Shown: positions 26,255 through 34,358 of the stretch, one piece after another
Numbering within the stretch: the first letter of the stretch is position 1
Layout of the letters: every line of letters begins with the position of its first letter
Assembly: GCA_002314445.1 (NCBI GenBank)
Contig: DCFX01000060.1
Location: forward strand, 7,101-71,100
Length of the DNA: 64,000 nt
Reading direction: 5' to 3'
Source of the DNA: Treponema sp. UBA1793
GTDB taxonomy: Bacteria > Spirochaetota > Spirochaetia > Treponematales > Treponemataceae
Notes under the pieces: model-generated
What the model was told of the DNA's origin: nothing
Database searches by the model: none
The model's input: the letters and a program-made list of their open reading frames with translations, nothing else
Program-made: the position numbers and the translations under genes

Positions 26255-28048
26255 TTAAACCGCCTGCACTTTGTGTGCTATCCCGCGCATAGCATCTATT
26301 GTAGCATATCCTTTACGTTTCATAAATGCCGTAAGCCCGTCAAGTACTTCAATCATGGTAAGCGGATTTGCAAACGTGTTAGTTCCTACTTCAACAGCAC
26401 CTGCACCTGCCATAATAAATTCGACTGCATCCTGCCACTTTTCAATACCGCCTATCGCGATGACGGGTACCCGTTCCTCTTCCGGCAGTGTGTTCATTGC
26501 TTCAACAGTCTCCCAGATAAGGCGTACTGCAATGGGGCGTACTGCAGGCCCTCCGAAACCGGCTTTGATTTTGTCGAACACGGGTACTCCGCGTTCAATG
26601 TCTATTGCGACGCCCTGGAACGAATTGCACAGGCTGATGGCGTCCGCTCCCGCTTTTACGCAGCTTAAAACGACACCTGTCAAATCAGGAGCCTGCGGCG
26701 TAAGTTTTACGATAAGCGGTTTTTTAGTTACTGCGCGTACTGCGCGTACTGCCGTATCTGCGTTTGCACACGTCATTCCCCATGAAGCGCCTCCTGCTGC
26801 GACGTTCGGACATGAAATATTCAGTTCAATCACCGGTACATCGGTTTTGTCGAGCAGCTTTGCTCCTTCAACATATGTTTCAAGCGTAGAACCGGAAAGA
26901 TTTGCGATTGTTACAGGTTTAAGTTTAAGCATTTCATGAAGTTCATGTTCGATAAAATGAGGAATGCCGGGATTCTGCAGGCCTATCGAATTCATGAGTC
27001 CCGACGGCGTTTCCCACAGACGTATTCCCGTATTTCCTTCCCTCGGTTCGATTGTGAGACCTTTGCTTGCAATACCACCGAGCCTGTTTACGTCGAAGAG
27101 CGGCGCATATTCCGTTCCGAATCCGAACGTTCCAGACGAACCTATGACGGGATTGCGGAATTTTACACCGGCAATCGTTACCGACAAATCCGGTTCTGAT
27201 GTAAGCGGTTCTCTGTGAGGCTGCGAAACCGGTTTTGGAAAGGTAAGTATGCGGCTGTCAAAAACGGGGCCGTCTTTGCAGCAGCGTTTGTTTCCTTCCG
27301 TCGTGGGAATTGTGCAGCCAAGGCATACGCCCATACCGCATGCCATACGCGACTCCATGCTTATCCAGCAGACAATGCCGGCCTCTTCGCTTATTTTTTT
27401 TACGTAAGCGAGCATCGGCGCGGGGCCGCACGCATAGACAGCCGAATAGCCTCCGGCACGCAGCGTATCTGCTGTGAGTGCTGCAGGCAGCATACCGTGG
27501 ATACCGCTGCTGCCGTCGTCTGTCGTTACGGCAAGCGATGACGGGTGAATGTTTTCAAGGCCGTATCTGCCGCTTTTATAACTTGCAAAAAAATCATATG
27601 ACTGATCAGGAAGTGTTTCGGAAAATCCTGCAACGGGAGCAATGCCGATGCCTCCTCCCACAATACACGCTTTTGTACCTTTTTCCGGCATTGGGAACGT
27701 GTTGCCGAGAGGGCCGAGCAGCTGGACTTCATCGTCTGTTTCAAGGCCGCAGAGTTCGGCCGTTCCCTGTCCTTTTACGAGGATAAGGAACTGGAGCTCA
27801 ACACCCTGAGCCCTTTTTTCCGCATGAAAAATACTGACTGGCCTGCCGAGAAGGACTCCCGTTTTCATGGCACGGAGCATGTAGAACTGGCCTGCAGCCG
27901 GCATGACGGCTGCACTGCCGCTTATATCGATTTTAAGGAGGTATACGCTTCCTTCCGGTTTTGCACCTTTTTCCATACCGCAGTATCTTACTTTTCCGGC
28001 AGTATATGCGGGTATGGGCAGGCCGCTGCAGTCTGTGATTGGTTCCAT
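26255..28048 (-). CDS. Fused dihydroorotate dehydrogenase electron-transfer and catalytic subunits (PyrK-PyrD)
   Basis: 597 residues. Residues 1-270 are PyrK: FAD-binding RPVSIFH, NAD-binding GGGIGIAP, and the 2Fe-2S ligands Cys237, Cys242, Cys245 and one of Cys256/257. Residues 285-597 are class 1B PyrD: GSSGTFGFGTEYAP, NSIGLQNPG, the catalytic Cys in NISCPN (about 414) and IAIGGI. Normally the two subunits are separate genes forming a heterotetramer that passes electrons from dihydroorotate to NAD. The RBS AGGAGG is strong. pyrF is 1.6 kb upstream on the same strand. Confidence 0.94.
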   Translation of the reverse strand: MEPITDCSGLPIPAYTAGKVRYCGMEKGAKPEGSVYLLKIDISGSAAVMPAAGQFYMLRAMKTGVLLGRPVSIFHAEKRAQGVELQFLILVKGQGTAELCGLETDDEVQLLGPLGNTFPMPEKGTKACIVGGGIGIAPVAGFSETLPDQSYDFFASYKSGRYGLENIHPSSLAVTTDDGSSGIHGMLPAALTADTLRAGGYSAVYACGPAPMLAYVKKISEEAGIVCWISMESRMACGMGVCLGCTIPTTEGNKRCCKDGPVFDSRILTFPKPVSQPHREPLTSEPDLSVTIAGVKFRNPVIGSSGTFGFGTEYAPLFDVNRLGGIASKGLTIEPREGNTGIRLWETPSGLMNSIGLQNPGIPHFIEHELHEMLKLKPVTIANLSGSTLETYVEGAKLLDKTDVPVIELNISCPNVAAGGASWGMTCANADTAVRAVRAVTKKPLIVKLTPQAPDLTGVVLSCVKAGADAISLCNSFQGVAIDIERGVPVFDKIKAGFGGPAVRPIAVRLIWETVEAMNTLPEEERVPVIAIGGIEKWQDAVEFIMAGAGAVEVGTNTFANPLTMIEVLDGLTAFMKRKGYATIDAMRGIAHKVQAV

Positions 28049-28474
28049 CTATAATTCCTCCTGTAAAAATATCCGGCAAGATATATATGACGTTATTGTA
28101 TTTATTATTCGTATAAAGAGGCTGCTGTCCGGCACCCGGAGTATATGAAGGATATTGAATCCCTGCCGCAGTATCTTCAAAAATCAACATATCCTGCTGC
28201 TTACGCAGCGGATGTGCCAATTTCTTACTAATAAAGTAATAAATTGTGCATAAAAAGTAAATGATGGGACGGGCAGATAAATACAGCATGGAGAGCGGTA
28301 TAAACCAGGGTAAACGCATGAACTGGGTGATATCCTGCTGATTTGCCTGCAGGAAGATGAACTCCAGAGCGCCGGAAGCCTGGAATAATTGTTCCGGATG
28401 TACAGATATATTTTCCTTATCAACAGGAGATTTATTTTGAATGTCACAGATATTTTTCAATAAACAAGGCTGAT

Positions 28475-28546
28475 TTCATTGTGAAAACAGCCTGACTTCA
28501 TTGTGAAACCAGTTCTGTTTCAACGTGAAACCGGACTGTTTTCATC
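28475..28546. repeat. 22-bp tandem repeats with TTCA-N3-TGAA palindromes
   Basis: The TTCA starts at 28475, 28497, 28519 and 28541, exactly 22 bp apart. The first three copies continue as TTCATTGTGAAA, TTCATTGTGAAA and TTCAACGTGAAA, so each is a palindrome; the third is GTTTCA-ACG-TGAAAC with perfect six-base arms. The fourth copy is half only. The spacing is two helical turns, as in arrays bound by one dimer per copy. Confidence 0.8.
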
Positions 28547-28699
28547 TTTTTGTTTTTGTTCTATCCGAAAATTGCAGGAATTTGCTGTGAACAGTGTTTT
28601 TGCCCCGAACCCGACCGGCTATTCATCTAAAACATTTACCGCTTCATTTCAGGGAAATCACCTCTAATAGAAATTTGTAATATGTAACTGGTATTTACC

Positions 28700-28735
28700 G
28701 CCCGGTACCGGAACTTTCCGCTGCCGGGCTTTTTT
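28700..28735 (+). terminator. Plus-strand intrinsic terminator without an upstream gene
   Basis: GCCCGG (28700) pairs with CCGGGC (28724-28729), with extra internal pairing, followed by six T. It ends at the stop codon of nfo, which runs the other way, and no plus-strand gene precedes it. Confidence 0.7.
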
Positions 28736-28736
28736 G

Positions 28737-29618
28737 TCAGCTGTTGTACTTTGAGCGGAGCAGTTTGATTTCCTTTTTATAGCCGTCGTGTTCGTTCGGC
28801 GTTTCAAGAATAAAAGGAAGTTCTTTCAGTGCAGGATGATTTATGACACGGGCAAGCGCTTCAAGTCCGATTTCGCCTTCACCTATTTTCTGATGCCGGT
28901 CTTTATGGGCTCCGAGTACATTCATGCTGTCGTTCAGGTGTATTGCTCTGAGCCGTCTGAGTCCCACGGTTTTGTCGAATTTTTCGATTGTGCCGTCAAG
29001 ATCATGGACTATGTCGTAGCCGCCGTCCCATATATGGCAGGTATCCATACACACTCCGACGCGGTCTGTAAGCGTTGAACCGTATTTTTCTTCCGCCTGA
29101 TCAAGTATGCTGCGGACTTCTTCAAACGTGCGGCCTATTTCGGATCCCTTGCCGGCCATCGTTTCAACGAGCAGGGTAGTGTGGCAGATTGTTCCGTCTT
29201 TTTTGTTTTTTGCATCTATCTGTCCGAGTGCATCCGCGATAATACCTGCAGTGAGTAAGATACCCGTTTCCGCTCCCTGCCCGGTGTGGCTTCCCGGATG
29301 GAAATTGTACAGGCAGCCCGGCGTATATTCCAGGCGGGCAAAATCGTCAACCATCATTTCGAGCGCAAATTTGCGGAGATCGGGGTTGGCAGAACAGGGG
29401 TTCATCGTGTACGGAGAATGAGCGACAAGCGGTGCAAAATTATGTTCCTTCATGAATGCGCAGAGGGCTGCAGCGTCGCCTGCGTCAATCTGCTTTGCGG
29501 ACCCTCCGCGGGGATTGCGTGTGAAAAATGCGAATGTGTCCGCACCGACGCTCACCGCTTCTTTACCCATCGCGGCGTATCCGTCCGATGTGGATTCATG
29601 ATAACCGATATGCAGCAT
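28737..29618 (-). CDS. nfo: Endonuclease IV (AP endonuclease)
   Basis: 293 residues, full family length. TIM-barrel AP endonuclease: GADTFAFFTRNPRG, LVAHSPYTMN, LYNFHPGSHTGQ, LLVETMAGKGSE, VCMDTCHIWDGGYD, AIHLNDS and PFILETPN carry the His, Glu and Asp ligands of the three-zinc site. It cleaves DNA at abasic sites in base excision repair. It starts 10 bp after pyrF and is the last gene of that operon. Confidence 0.96.
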   Translation of the reverse strand: MLHIGYHESTSDGYAAMGKEAVSVGADTFAFFTRNPRGGSAKQIDAGDAAALCAFMKEHNFAPLVAHSPYTMNPCSANPDLRKFALEMMVDDFARLEYTPGCLYNFHPGSHTGQGAETGILLTAGIIADALGQIDAKNKKDGTICHTTLLVETMAGKGSEIGRTFEEVRSILDQAEEKYGSTLTDRVGVCMDTCHIWDGGYDIVHDLDGTIEKFDKTVGLRRLRAIHLNDSMNVLGAHKDRHQKIGEGEIGLEALARVINHPALKELPFILETPNEHDGYKKEIKLLRSKYNS

Positions 29619-29628
29619 TTTGCCCTCC

Positions 29629-30555
29629 CTATATTGTCAGTGATTTTTTTGCATCAAGCAGCTCTTCTTTTGCAGCGAGAGCAGCGCGGGCAGCCGCATC
29701 CGCAATATCGCTGATGCTGAGCGCACCTTGTTCTCTCTGGGCTTCAAGCGCGGGATCTTTTTTCCATGCACACAGTATGCCTCTTGATGAATTTACGGTG
29801 CCGCCAGCTTTATCAAGCAGTGTTGCGGCTATCCGCGCTTCGCCACCCTGTGCACCGTACCCGGGAATAAGGAAGAATACGCCGGGATATGCATCCCTGA
29901 GTGCGCGGGCATCGCTTTCTTCAGTACATCCGACGACCGCACCAACAGGAGAACAGGTTTCGTCTGTGTACTGACCTGAAAACAGGAGGGAAAGCCGTTC
30001 GAGTTCGGTTCCTACCTTGTCGAGCACCCTGCCGCCGGCTTTCAGTTCCTGCTGTTCAATATCAGTCATCCCCGGATTTGACGTGCGGAGTAGGACGAAC
30101 ATTCCCTTTCCCTTTGCAGGTCCGCAGTAATTTGAGAACGGGCCGAGTGTGTCGAAGCCCATGTACGGATTTACTGTTATAATGTCGGTTTCAAAGTCGC
30201 CGGAAAAGTGTGCGCGTGCGTATGCATCCGCGGTGTTTGCTATGTCGCCGCGTTTTATATCCGAAATGCAGATAAGACCTGATTCTTTTACGGAACGAAT
30301 CGTTTCGACGTATGTTCTCATGCCGGCGATACCCATTGCTTCGTAATACGCAATCTGTACTTTACAGCAGCATGCGCTTTTGTCGGCTGCGATACGGCGG
30401 ATTATTTCTTTATTATATATGAGAACGGCCTCCGCCTGACTGCTGAAATTCTTCAGCAGTTTTTCCGGAAGGTATGAGGGATCTGTATCAAGCCCAACGC
30501 AGAGCGGGCCGTTTTTTAAAGCCAGCTTCTGTAGTATCTGCATGTTATGTTCCAT
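29629..30555 (-). CDS. pyrF: Orotidine 5'-phosphate decarboxylase (type 2)
   Basis: 308 residues, the longer subtype. PLCVGLDTDP at the N-terminus, ISDIKRGDIANTADAYARAHF (about 104-124) holds the catalytic Lys-Asp set, and VGCTEESDARALR and FLIPGYGAQGG follow. It makes UMP in pyrimidine synthesis. Start chosen as the longest; a Met four codons later is equally possible. It lies 13 bp after the ABC membrane gene and shares a pathway with the PyrK-PyrD gene nearby. Confidence 0.94.
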   Translation of the reverse strand: MEHNMQILQKLALKNGPLCVGLDTDPSYLPEKLLKNFSSQAEAVLIYNKEIIRRIAADKSACCCKVQIAYYEAMGIAGMRTYVETIRSVKESGLICISDIKRGDIANTADAYARAHFSGDFETDIITVNPYMGFDTLGPFSNYCGPAKGKGMFVLLRTSNPGMTDIEQQELKAGGRVLDKVGTELERLSLLFSGQYTDETCSPVGAVVGCTEESDARALRDAYPGVFFLIPGYGAQGGEARIAATLLDKAGGTVNSSRGILCAWKKDPALEAQREQGALSISDIADAAARAALAAKEELLDAKKSLTI

Positions 30556-30568
30556 GCAGATAAGTATA

Positions 30569-31378
30569 TCAGACTTCTATCTTATTTTCCATCAGCCAGC
30601 CGGTAAGGAAAAAGTATACGGCGCCAAAAACTGCAAACCGCCAGATATAATTCCAGAAAATTACAGCGGAATTAAGGTTCTGAATCTGGTACTTTACCTG
30701 ATCAATACCAAGGAATCCAAGCCGTATCGGAATATAGAAGAGGAAAAACAAAATCACAAGAATAAGGAATTTATTCGGACGCTTTGTGTGAATAAATGCG
30801 GAGTAAAGTGCATAGGCACAATTGATTGCCGCCTGCAGCACTGCGAACATGATGATTGCCATTACAAGAAGCTGCAGTACGCCCGCCCAGTTATCGACGA
30901 ATACATATTTGTAGATTGATTTTACGCTTTCCCAGTATGTACTTCCCGGATTTGCATTATAGAGAATACCGTTGAGTGTCGTATGCATGGAAAGACCAGC
31001 AGTCGGCCCCATGAACGACAGATAAAATGCAGCCGGAATGACATAAATCAGATATTCTGCAAGGTTTATAAGCTGTTTTGCGAGCAGCAGCGTGTAGCTG
31101 TGTTCCGGCACGAGCAGCATGAGGTAATTTGTATCGCTGAAAAGCAGCGGTCTCAGATTTCCGCTTCCACGGACAAGTGCATAAATAGGGATGGCAAGCG
31201 TACAGAATATACCGACGCTGTACATGAACATGCCGAAAAACGTCACGTGGTTCGATTTTGTCTGGAATGCAATGAAATTAGTCAGCGCTGCACCGAGCAG
31301 CACGATTGCAATCACAAGACTTGTATAGAGAATGCGGGACTTGCTCGCTTTCCATTCCTGCTTAAATGTAGCTTTCAT
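30569..31378 (-). CDS. ABC-2-like membrane subunit
   Basis: 269 residues with six hydrophobic segments (about 17-36, 48-64, 101-122, 164-190, 203-222, 238-257). No sequence motif; the identity comes from position, 12 bp after an ABC ATPase gene, and the six-helix pattern. Such two-gene ABC-2 systems export small molecules or peptides or modulate the envelope. The substrate is unknown. pyrF follows 13 bp later. Confidence 0.8.
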   Translation of the reverse strand: MKATFKQEWKASKSRILYTSLVIAIVLLGAALTNFIAFQTKSNHVTFFGMFMYSVGIFCTLAIPIYALVRGSGNLRPLLFSDTNYLMLLVPEHSYTLLLAKQLINLAEYLIYVIPAAFYLSFMGPTAGLSMHTTLNGILYNANPGSTYWESVKSIYKYVFVDNWAGVLQLLVMAIIMFAVLQAAINCAYALYSAFIHTKRPNKFLILVILFFLFYIPIRLGFLGIDQVKYQIQNLNSAVIFWNYIWRFAVFGAVYFFLTGWLMENKIEV

Positions 31379-31390
31379 ATTTGCCGTCTC

Positions 31391-32095
31391 CTAGCTTCTG
31401 TCTCTGAACATCTGGATATAGAGCGCATCAATATCCATACCGCGTTCCGCACGCAGCTGTTCTGCGTTTCCGTAGAGCAGTACTTCACCATTGCTGATGA
31501 AACAGACATCATTGAACATATGTTCAATGTCGTGCACGAGGTGGGTGCTTACTATTATCGAGGATTCAGGATTGTACGTCTGTACAATTGTGGAAACGAT
31601 ACGTTCGCGTGCAACCGGATCAACGCCGCCGAGCGGTTCGTCGAGCAGGTACAGTTTTGCTTTTCGCGAAAAACATAACGTCAGGTTGAGTTTTTCGACC
31701 ATACCTTTTGACATAGCGGAAACAGGTACGTTTTTTTCCAGCCTCACAAAATCGAGCATTTCAAGCGCTTTATGTATATCAAAATCTGTAAAAAAATCGT
31801 GATAATAATCGATTGCATCTTCAGCAGTCATCCAGCGCGGCATGATGTTTCTGTCGGGCAGAAACGAGACAAGTTTTTTGCTTTCAATACCGACTTGATT
31901 TCCGCATATATGTACGGTTCCGCCGCTCTCTTTCTGCAGACCTGCGGCAATTTTCATGAAAGTTGTCTTTCCGCTTCCGTTCGGCCCCATAAGCCCGAGA
32001 ATGCGTCCCGGTTCAAGGGTCAGCGAAATGTTTACGAGCGCAGGCTTTGTTCCGTAACGTTTCTGGAGGCCGTTAACATACAGTATTGGTTCCAT
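31391..32095 (-). CDS. ABC transporter ATPase (ABC-2 type)
   Basis: Start set at MEPILYVNGLQKRYG with GAGG 6 bp upstream. 234 residues. Walker A GPNGSGKTT, Walker B YLLDEPLGGVDP, switch His in STHLVHD. The signature region reads MSKGMVEKL, a degenerate LSGGQ (usual in the ABC-2 exporter subgroup close to YtrB/YxlF). First gene of the operon ATPase-membrane subunit-pyrF-nfo. Confidence 0.9.
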   Translation of the reverse strand: MEPILYVNGLQKRYGTKPALVNISLTLEPGRILGLMGPNGSGKTTFMKIAAGLQKESGGTVHICGNQVGIESKKLVSFLPDRNIMPRWMTAEDAIDYYHDFFTDFDIHKALEMLDFVRLEKNVPVSAMSKGMVEKLNLTLCFSRKAKLYLLDEPLGGVDPVARERIVSTIVQTYNPESSIIVSTHLVHDIEHMFNDVCFISNGEVLLYGNAEQLRAERGMDIDALYIQMFRDRS

Positions 32096-32192
32096 AAAAT
32101 TCCTCTTCAAAAGATGCTTCCAATATAACAGTTTTTATGCAAATATGGTAGAGAATACTGTATTGAACTGTATCGTATGTAGCTGTACTTGT

Positions 32193-33227
32193 TCAGCGCA
32201 GAAAACGGCTGGAAGCGCTGCTCTGAACAAGACTTTCCACTTCTTCTCTGCTGAGGAGCGCTATATCTCCGGGAATAGTATGTTTCAGGCATGCTGTTGC
32301 CGCTGCAAATTCCAGCGCATCTTTTGATTCACTGTAGTGCAGAAGACCGTAGATGAGGCCCGCAGAGAAAGCGTCTCCGCCTCCGATACGGTCTACGATG
32401 TTTTCAATGTGATACGTACGCGAGATGCAGAACGTATTTTTTGCATCATACAGCAAAGCTGAAAAATCATTTATATCTGTCGTATACGTCCTGCGTCTGG
32501 TCAGCGCTACTACGGACAATGCAGGATATGCCTGCTTCACTTTTTCAGACAGTTTTTCAAAATATTCGTCAGGCAGCCCTTCTGTGGATGTATCGTATCC
32601 CGGTACTGAAATACCGAGGCAGAGCCTGATATGTTCTTCATTTGAAATAAGGACGTCAACATACGGCATCATTTCTTTTATAACATCTTCCGCTGTCCTT
32701 CCGTACTTCCACAGTTTGCGGCGGAGATTGATGTCAAAAGAGACTGTCAGGCCGGCTTCTTTTGCAGCCTTTAACGATGCCATGACGGCTTTGTATGTGG
32801 TTTCGGAAAGAGCAGGGGTGATGCCGCTTATATGGAACCAGCCGGCGTCCTCGAATGCGTGTTTCCAGTCATATACGGAATTGTCTGCCCGTGCGATGCA
32901 GCTCCCTTCTCTGTCGTAAATGACATTCGAGGGGCGCTGACCAGCTCCCGTCTCCAGAAAATAGATGCCGAGCCTGCCGTTCATCTTTATTATGAATGAG
33001 GTGTCCACGTTATACTTTCTCAGTTCGCTTATGGCCGCGCTGCCGATTGCATTATCCGGCACCGCAGTAACAAAACCGCCCGGCTGCCCGAATCCTGAAA
33101 GAGCTGCCACGACATTTGCTTCACTTCCGCCGAATGTACACTCCATGTCTTTTGACTGGAAAAAACGTTCATGATTCTGGGGTTTGAGACGGAGCAGAAT
33201 CTCGCCGAATGCCATTACTCGTTTCAT
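32193..33227 (-). CDS. 2-keto-3-deoxygluconate kinase-like PfkB sugar kinase
   Basis: 344 residues. PfkB family signatures: GGSEANVVAALSGFG (about 33-47) and DRIGGGDAFSAGL (279-291) with catalytic Asp285. The opening FGEILLRLKP and the length match KdgK, which phosphorylates 2-keto-3-deoxygluconate for the Entner-Doudoroff route from hexuronates. It is divergent from the SDR gene at 33416 that fits the same pathway. The promoter is near consensus and overlaps a palindrome. Confidence 0.82.
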   Translation of the reverse strand: MKRVMAFGEILLRLKPQNHERFFQSKDMECTFGGSEANVVAALSGFGQPGGFVTAVPDNAIGSAAISELRKYNVDTSFIIKMNGRLGIYFLETGAGQRPSNVIYDREGSCIARADNSVYDWKHAFEDAGWFHISGITPALSETTYKAVMASLKAAKEAGLTVSFDINLRRKLWKYGRTAEDVIKEMMPYVDVLISNEEHIRLCLGISVPGYDTSTEGLPDEYFEKLSEKVKQAYPALSVVALTRRRTYTTDINDFSALLYDAKNTFCISRTYHIENIVDRIGGGDAFSAGLIYGLLHYSESKDALEFAAATACLKHTIPGDIALLSREEVESLVQSSASSRFLR

Positions 33228-33265
33228 AGTAAGTTATACAACCTCTTTTCTGTCTGATATAATTT

Positions 33266-33294
33266 ATTATAAAAACTAAAATCAGATATGTCAA
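33266..33294 (-). promoter_or_regulatory. Near-consensus promoter of the KDG kinase gene
   Basis: On the minus strand, TTGACA and TATAAT with a 17-bp spacer, about 40 bp upstream of the start codon. Confidence 0.8.
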
Positions 33295-33306
33295 TTTGTA
33301 AATTGA
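33291..33306. promoter_or_regulatory. Palindromic operator candidate over the -35 of the KDG kinase promoter
   Basis: TCAATTT-GT-AAATTGA has perfect seven-base arms and covers the upstream part of the -35. It lies in the shared region of two divergent sugar-acid genes, so one repressor could control both. Confidence 0.55.
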
Positions 33307-33415
33307 AATAAAATTCAAAAAGTGATATCAAAATATTTACAAAGTGTTAAATAGTATCTAAGATATATCCCGGTGTCCGCTGATTGGGCAATATGATACA
33401 GCAAGGAGTAAATAC

Positions 33416-34219
33416 ATGGATTTTATTCAGAATTTTTCTTTAACCGGAAAGGTTGCCTGGGTTACGGGAGCTTCGTACGGAATAGGTTTTGCCATTGCTT
33501 CTGCATTTTTTGAAGCGGGCGCAAAAATTGCCTTTAACGATATCAGCCGGGAGAAAGTCGACAGCGGAATTGCGGCATACAGGGAAGCCGGAATAGATGC
33601 GAAAGGGTATGTCTGCAATGTATGCAGCGAAGATGATGTTGCGGCAACCGTCAAAAAAATTAACGAAGAGCTTGGCACCATCGATATTCTCGTAAACAAC
33701 GCAGGCATTATAAAGCGGATACCCATGACGGAAATGAAAGCCGAAGAATTCCGTGCCGTTATCGATGTGGATCTCAACGCACCGTTTATCGTATCAAAAG
33801 CCGTCATTCCGCAGATGATAGAAAAGGGTCACGGAAAAATCATAAACATCTGTTCCATGATGAGTGAGCTTGGCCGTGAAACGGTGAGCGCATACGCGGC
33901 TGCAAAGGGTGGCCTGAAAATGCTTACCCGGAATATCTGCAGCGAATACGGAAAATATAATATCCAGTGCAACGGTATCGGTCCCGGATATATAGAAACA
34001 CCCCAGACAGCTCCGCTGAGAGAGCGGCAGAGCGACGGTTCCCGTCATCCGTTTGACTCATTTATTGTAAGCAAAACACCGGCGGAGCGTTGGGGGACGA
34101 CTGCAGATCTTCAGGGGCCTGCGGTATTCCTTGCAAGCGATGCTTCGAACTTTGTGAACGGTCATGTGCTGTATGTTGACGGCGGCATTCTCGCATATAT
34201 CGGAAAACAGCCGCAGTAA
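33416..34219 (+). CDS. SDR dehydrogenase, gluconate 5-dehydrogenase/KduD-like
   Basis: 267 residues. Classical SDR: TGASYGIG (17-24), NNAG (94-97), Ser147, Tyr160 and Lys164 (SAYAAAKGG). C-terminal NFVNGHVLYVDGG is typical. The closest functional types are gluconate 5-dehydrogenase and 2-deoxy-D-gluconate 3-dehydrogenase (KduD), which reduce keto-sugar acids. Divergent from the KDG kinase, 188 bp apart, which supports a role in hexuronate or gluconate catabolism. RBS AGGAG is 8 bp upstream. Confidence 0.88.
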   Translation: MDFIQNFSLTGKVAWVTGASYGIGFAIASAFFEAGAKIAFNDISREKVDSGIAAYREAGIDAKGYVCNVCSEDDVAATVKKINEELGTIDILVNNAGIIKRIPMTEMKAEEFRAVIDVDLNAPFIVSKAVIPQMIEKGHGKIINICSMMSELGRETVSAYAAAKGGLKMLTRNICSEYGKYNIQCNGIGPGYIETPQTAPLRERQSDGSRHPFDSFIVSKTPAERWGTTADLQGPAVFLASDASNFVNGHVLYVDGGILAYIGKQPQ

Positions 34220-34296
34220 TCACGGAAAAAAATGAGCCGGAAAAATTTATCAGCTTCAGTTTCTCCCACCTGTCGTGCATTTTTTGCAGGACTGCA

Positions 34297-34330
34297 TTGC
34301 CAACATATACAATCATGTGTATAGTATACA
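34297..34330 (+). promoter_or_regulatory. Promoter and overlapping palindrome of the aldo/keto reductase gene
   Basis: TTGCCA and TATAGT with a 17-bp spacer. The -10 lies inside TGTATA-G-TATACA (34318-34330), a perfect palindrome that could be an operator. Confidence 0.55.
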
Positions 34331-34358
34331 TGCAGCGCCGGCTGTACAAGGAGGAACT

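Larger units (their letters stand above)
28049..28736. other. 688-bp gap without a supported gene
   Basis: Between pyrK-pyrD and nfo. It holds a 22-bp palindromic tandem repeat (28475-28546) and a plus-strand terminator (28700-28735). A minus-strand frame from 28460 has a hydrophobic stretch but no RBS and runs into pyrK-pyrD out of frame, so I do not call it. Confidence 0.6.

Noticed and set aside
26271..26939. Plus-strand 222-residue frame
   Set aside because: Antisense shadow of the PyrD part, rich in Ala/Ser/Thr as such shadows are.
27933..28460. Minus-strand 175-residue frame with a hydrophobic stretch
   Set aside because: No RBS, runs out of frame into the pyrK-pyrD coding region, and no family resemblance.
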